This document shows positions 6,038-8,588 of a DNA stretch of 8,588 nucleotides, one piece after another. Positions within the stretch are counted from its first letter, which is position 1; every line of letters begins with the position of its first letter. The notes below the pieces were generated by a model. The model did not search any database and had not been told where the DNA came from. It saw only the letters and a program-made list of their open reading frames with translations. Made by a program: the position numbers and the translations under genes. The stretch is from STC-54 sp964504665 (GTDB taxonomy: Bacteria; Patescibacteriota; Microgenomatia; Daviesbacterales; UBA10151), in NCBI GenBank assembly GCA_964504665.1, contig CAZDEH010000034.1, positions 1 to 8,588 of the forward strand. The letters are read 5' to 3'.

Positions 6038-6307
6038 ATGCCGCTGGATATAAAATCAAAACAACAGATTATTGAAGAGTTTGCTACACATAAGGGTGAC
6101 ACCGGTTCTCCAGAAGTTCAAGCAGCATTATTAACTGAACAGATTAAAAATTTAACTGCTCATTTAAAAGAACATCCCCATGATATTCATTCAAGACGTG
6201 GGCTTCTCTCTATGGTTAACCGCCGCCGAAGATTATTGCAATATCTTTTAAAGAAAGATGACGGTCGCTATCAAGTCTTGATTAAAAAATTAGGTTTGAG
6301 TAAGTAG
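6038..6307 (+). CDS. rpsO: 30S ribosomal protein S15
   Basis: S15 is a primary 16S rRNA-binding protein of the small-subunit platform and contacts the three-way junction of helices 20-22. At 89 residues it has the standard length. Family hallmarks are complete: GDTGSPEVQAALLTEQI (20-36), LTAHLKEHPHDIHSRRGLL (39-57) and NRRRRLLQYL (61-70), including the HxxDxHSRRGL core. In many bacteria rpsO is followed by pnp; here it is followed immediately by a convergent ATPase gene, with one base between the stop codons and no strong terminator. Confidence 0.98.
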   Translation: MPLDIKSKQQIIEEFATHKGDTGSPEVQAALLTEQIKNLTAHLKEHPHDIHSRRGLLSMVNRRRRLLQYLLKKDDGRYQVLIKKLGLSK

Positions 6308-6308
6308 T

Positions 6309-7439
6309 TTAGTTTTTAACTAACAAATATCCCTCTTTTTTATAATTTTCCACGGTATAACCGCTTCTTATAAAAGTTGGATTTTTTCTTAGTCTGTAAA
6401 TTAAAGCATTCAATGCCCATTCTGAAGCTTTATCATAATCCTCTGACCATAAAGTGTTAAAAATTACCTCTTTATTAACCAATTTTCCTAAGTTATTTTT
6501 CAACAGCTTAAATAGTAAAGCTTCTTTGGCTGGAAGTCTTACAGGTAGATTATTCTTTAGATATTCTGTAAGTAAAGGAGTAAAAAGTAAATAACGGTCT
6601 TTTTTCTTCACCACCAGACCGATTTCTGTTAAATAGCTATCCATCTCCCCAATTTTTTTACCCAGGGCAATTTTTCTGATCAGCTGTTTTTGGTGATGGT
6701 CTAAAAACTCATACAACTCTTTGAGTTGAATTTTAATAAACTGATCTTGTAAGGGGTTGCTGACCCTGGCTGATTTTAGAATCATCTGTAACAGTTGATA
6801 ATGTCCTCCAGAGTATTGGAGAGCAACTCCTGCGGCACTTTTATCAGCGATTAAATTATGTTTAATGTAGATTTCAACCATCAAATGACTGTCTTTAGGG
6901 GAATATGGAGGGAGATACAAAACTTTGGAAAAAACATTGAGATGACCCACAGTAATAGTTTCAGGGGCAAGCTCTGAAAGAGGCTTATTGGAAGTAGTGA
7001 TGATCATGATTTTTGCAGAATCAACGTGACGCAATGACCAAATGTTGCTAAAAAATTCCTGGGAAAATTCCTTTTTAAGTTGATCAAAACGGTTGAAAAT
7101 AAGGACAATTTTATGATGTTTTCCTATTAAAATTTTAAGTTCTGCCAGGCAGTTTTGAAAAAGCTGTTCTGTATCTCCCCCTTTTGGTTTTCCACCTAAC
7201 TCCAGAAGTAAGGTTTGAAAGAATTCTTTTTTAGAAAGAGTGGGTAAAAGATAAGAATCAACATAAATAAAATAGGCTAAATTGGTGGTAGCGAGGTATT
7301 TTAAAAAGATAGTTACTCCAACTCCAGGCATTCCTGCCATGGTAAAAGAGGTGGAGGAGTTAATTAATTTTTTAACTTCCTCAACTTTTTGAGAACAAAA
7401 GTTAGGACCAAAATTACTTTCAAAAAATTTATATCTCAT
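6309..7439 (-). CDS. STAND/AAA-like ATPase fused to a C-terminal OmpR-type winged helix
   Basis: The N-terminal part of this 376-residue protein resembles a P-loop NTPase module. The Walker A region is AGMPGVGVT (35-43), where the invariant lysine of GxxGxGKT is V42. The Walker B strand is IVLIFNRFDQL (111-121), with N116 where an acid is common and D119 nearby. A sensor-like strand MIITTSN (145-151), a LPPYSPKD element (176-183) and a GGH (211-213) before a helix are typical of STAND-type ATPases. The C-terminus (about 300-375) is a clear trans_reg_C winged helix: LPAKEALLFKLL, then KEVIFNTLW, then LNALIYRLRKN and a terminal hairpin. It probably binds DNA and may be a regulator that binds nucleotide weakly or not at all. 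The ATG start lacks a Shine-Dalgarno. Targets are unknown. Confidence 0.75.
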   Translation of the reverse strand: MRYKFFESNFGPNFCSQKVEEVKKLINSSTSFTMAGMPGVGVTIFLKYLATTNLAYFIYVDSYLLPTLSKKEFFQTLLLELGGKPKGGDTEQLFQNCLAELKILIGKHHKIVLIFNRFDQLKKEFSQEFFSNIWSLRHVDSAKIMIITTSNKPLSELAPETITVGHLNVFSKVLYLPPYSPKDSHLMVEIYIKHNLIADKSAAGVALQYSGGHYQLLQMILKSARVSNPLQDQFIKIQLKELYEFLDHHQKQLIRKIALGKKIGEMDSYLTEIGLVVKKKDRYLLFTPLLTEYLKNNLPVRLPAKEALLFKLLKNNLGKLVNKEVIFNTLWSEDYDKASEWALNALIYRLRKNPTFIRSGYTVENYKKEGYLLVKN

Positions 7440-7460
7440 ATTAAGGTTATAAACGTCATT

Positions 7461-7489
7461 ATTTTATCATTATTAAATCAAGCAGTCAA
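7461..7489 (-). promoter_or_regulatory. promoter of the ATPase/winged-helix gene
   Basis: On the minus strand TTGACT (7489-7484) is separated by 17 bp from TAAAAT (7466-7461), the same hexamers and spacing as the nusA promoter. Transcription would start near 7454, leaving a leader of about 15 bases without a Shine-Dalgarno. A second -10-like TATAAC (7451-7446), 6 bases before the ATG, could instead give a leaderless mRNA but has no good -35. Confidence 0.6.
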
Positions 7490-7538
7490 ACGTCTTCTGT
7501 CCTAAGATACTTACACCCTTAAACAAGGAAAACAAAAA

Positions 7539-7601
7539 ATGAAACCAAAAAGAATAATGTTACTAATTTTAACAACGGTGTGTATCTTAATTATTTTTTG
7601 A
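7539..7601 (+). CDS. 20-residue hydrophobic peptide, possible leader peptide
   Basis: ATG at 7539 opens a 20-codon frame ending at TGA 7599-7601. The peptide starts MKPKR and continues with an almost wholly hydrophobic stretch ending LTTVCILIIF, so it looks like a tiny one-pass membrane peptide or a bare signal sequence. AAGGAA lies about 8 bases upstream as a possible Shine-Dalgarno. Its stop codon overlaps the Shine-Dalgarno of the next gene (AAAGGAGGTGAT, from 7601), which would permit translational coupling. Short frames occur by chance in AT-rich DNA, so it is only a candidate. Confidence 0.4.
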   Translation: MKPKRIMLLILTTVCILIIF

Positions 7602-7615
7602 AAGGAGGTGATAAA

Positions 7616-8035
7616 ATGAATAAGAGAGAAATAGGTTTAGTTGAGGAATGTCTAACTAAACCTCTGGATACAGAGCAAGAGGAGCGTACTCTTTCTAGGG
7701 TACTAGATATTAATTTGGAGGATTTTAATGAATTAAAAGCAGTTATTGCTAACTGTGGATGTTATAGTAATTATAGATGTGCCGCTGTAGGTCGGATGAT
7801 GGAATTAACAGGAGAGAAGAACCGGGCTTTTTTTGTTAAATTGTCCAAAGCGAGCAGGGAAGTTGATGTTGAAGTTAGATTAGTAACTGCTGAATGGTTA
7901 GCGTCATTTAATCCAGTTAGGCATGGTCAGAGGTTTATGAAAGCTTTACAAAAAAGACTGTTAAACGACCCTTCGGAAAGAATCCGTTGGTTTGGAAGTT
8001 TTGGAGGATGGGGAGGTGATACTTTTGAAGATTAA
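7616..8035 (+). CDS. small uncharacterised protein with HEAT-like helical repeats
   Basis: ATG 7616 is chosen because AAAGGAGGTGAT (7601-7612), a near-perfect anti-Shine-Dalgarno complement, precedes it by 7 bases from GGAGG; the frame itself extends to a GTG at 7580. The 139-residue product is soluble, with no signal or membrane segment. Residues 84-98 (DVEVRLVTAEWLASF) and 107-130 (an RLLNDPSERIRWFGSFG segment) have the D/P-x-VR-x-A rhythm of HEAT or armadillo-like helix pairs, suggesting a small scaffold or binding protein. Three cysteines cluster at 47, 49 and 55. I do not recognise the family. It shares its upstream segment with the broken gene that follows. Confidence 0.7.
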   Translation: MNKREIGLVEECLTKPLDTEQEERTLSRVLDINLEDFNELKAVIANCGCYSNYRCAAVGRMMELTGEKNRAFFVKLSKASREVDVEVRLVTAEWLASFNPVRHGQRFMKALQKRLLNDPSERIRWFGSFGGWGGDTFED

Positions 8036-8108
8036 TGTGCAGAAGTTTACCGTCTATCTTTTTTATGGGTATATATTATAACAAACATTTTTTAAAGGAG
8101 GTGAGGAT

Positions 8109-8431
8109 ATGAGTAGAGAAAACTTAGAGAATGGAGCAAGGCAATTTAGAATAGATAGGGAAGATCGTACAGCAGTTGAAAGAATGATAAGCTCAGGATT
8201 ACCGGGAATGTCCATAATTTAGAAGAATATATTAAGGATCATCAACAGTTTGGGTCAATAGCACCTCAGATTACTGAAAAAGTAGTGAATGGGAACATTT
8301 GGAATGTTATTAAAAAGGCCGTAGTAGAGGACGAGCTAAGAGGATTTGATATTGCCGGGATTGAAAAAATAATTGGAGAAAATTTTCCTGGGGTAGTAGT
8401 CCATCTGGTAGCAGGTGAAATTAAGAAGTAA
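8109..8431 (+). pseudogene. small uncharacterised gene split by a -1 frameshift
   Basis: ATG 8109 follows AAAGGAGGTGA (8094-8104) with 7 bases after GGAGG, so initiation looks real. The first frame gives 37 residues (MSRENLENGARQF...) and stops at TAG 8220-8222. The -1 frame is open from 8180 to TAA 8429-8431 and gives a plausible, charged 70-residue continuation (NVHNLEEYIKDHQQF..., ending VVVHLVAGEIKK) with no ATG of its own. Joining them near 8207 gives a protein of about 107 residues. Either a base was lost (a mutation or a sequencing error near GGG 8204-8206), or the frame is shifted during translation; no classical slippery heptamer is visible. A TATAAC (8077-8082) could be a -10, without a clear -35. 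Family unknown. Confidence 0.55.
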
Positions 8432-8449
8432 TTAAGAAAGCGGGCTGCT

Positions 8450-8588
8450 TGGGGGATTGTTTGAGTTGACACCTCGAAGGTGTAAACCTAAGGTGGAAAC
8501 CTGAACCAGCCAGTAGCCGGCTAAAATAAACGGACGTTATGCATCATGAGAGAATCCGAACGAACGGTTAGTCATTGCCTCAATTAAA
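8450..8588 (+). ncRNA. hairpin-dense region, possible 5' part of a large structured RNA (group II intron?), truncated by window edge
   Basis: No coding frame fits here and the base composition is richer in G and C than the genes. Successive perfect stems are ACACCT/AGGTGT around CGA (8469-8483), AGGT/ACCT around GGAA (8491-8502), AGCC/GGCT (8508-8522) and CGGA/TCCG (8531-8558). Purine-rich joining strands such as GTAAACC and CTAAAATAAACGGA lie between them. Such packing is typical of a folded RNA. It resembles domain I of group II introns in style, but the expected GUGYG 5' end was not found and no reverse transcriptase is in view, so the class is open. Confidence 0.33.

Noticed and set aside
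6309..6323. TTAGTT-TTT-AACTAA as a bidirectional terminator between rpsO and the ATPase gene
   Set aside because: The stem is six mostly A-T pairs, without a T-run after it on either strand.
8466..8494. TTGACA with TAAGGT at 17 bp as a promoter
   Set aside because: The -10 is poor and the TTGACA lies within the hairpin-dense region, so it is probably chance.
8432..8588. tmRNA, RNase P RNA or rRNA at the right edge
   Set aside because: I could not match the tmRNA 5' end, the conserved RNase P strands or any rRNA stretch.

Overview
The window is AT-rich bacterial DNA with a cut-down nusA-infB-rpsO translation/transcription cluster. Several traits suggest a reduced-genome bacterium of the Patescibacteria/CPR type, perhaps Microgenomates. 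IF-2 starts directly at its G domain. NusA has a long acidic tail. rimP, rbfA, truB, ribF and pnp are all missing from the places they usually occupy around these genes. This lineage call is an inference from gene content and protein architecture, not from a marker-gene comparison.

Layout. At the left edge is the 3' end of a helical protein gene (2-331, +). It converges with a membrane-anchored metzincin-like zinc protease (344-1420, -). A divergent intergenic region (1421-1641) carries a good promoter for nusA. About 20 bases past the predicted transcription start there is an intrinsic terminator, followed by two further hairpins: a candidate attenuator in front of a gene whose product controls termination. 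nusA (1642-2931) holds a 63-bp, 73% GC palindromic insertion that keeps the frame and lies between the two KH domains. A 120-bp long hairpin built of degenerate 7-mers supplies the end of nusA and fills the nusA-infB gap. infB (3061-4515) is compact and has a strong Shine-Dalgarno. The next 375 bases (4516-4890), where rbfA would be expected, contain no convincing gene; they hold a 62-bp hairpin and a 211-bp stretch with terminal inverted repeats. Then comes a DHH/NrnA-like protein that has lost essentially all its catalytic metal ligands (4894-5934), and rpsO with a structured upstream region (6038-6307).

Convergent with rpsO is a P-loop-type ATPase fused to an OmpR-like winged helix (6309-7439, -); its Walker A lysine is replaced by valine. 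The right part (7539-8431, +) has three small reading frames: a 20-residue hydrophobic peptide, a 139-aa HEAT-like protein and a small gene broken by a -1 frameshift. The latter two share an almost identical poly-T plus full Shine-Dalgarno upstream segment. From about 8450 to the right edge the DNA becomes GC-richer and is packed with short perfect hairpins. It looks like the 5' part of a large structured RNA, perhaps a group II intron, running off the window.

How they fit together. NusA, IF-2, the DHH-like protein and S15 form the remnant of the classical nusA-infB-rbfA-DHH-truB-rpsO cluster, all on the + strand. The DHH-like gene has its own promoter, so the cluster is probably more than one transcription unit. 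Three first-in-unit genes (protease, DHH-like, ATPase) have promoter elements so close to the start codon that their mRNAs should be leaderless or nearly so, whereas infB and the two right-hand genes have strong Shine-Dalgarno sites.
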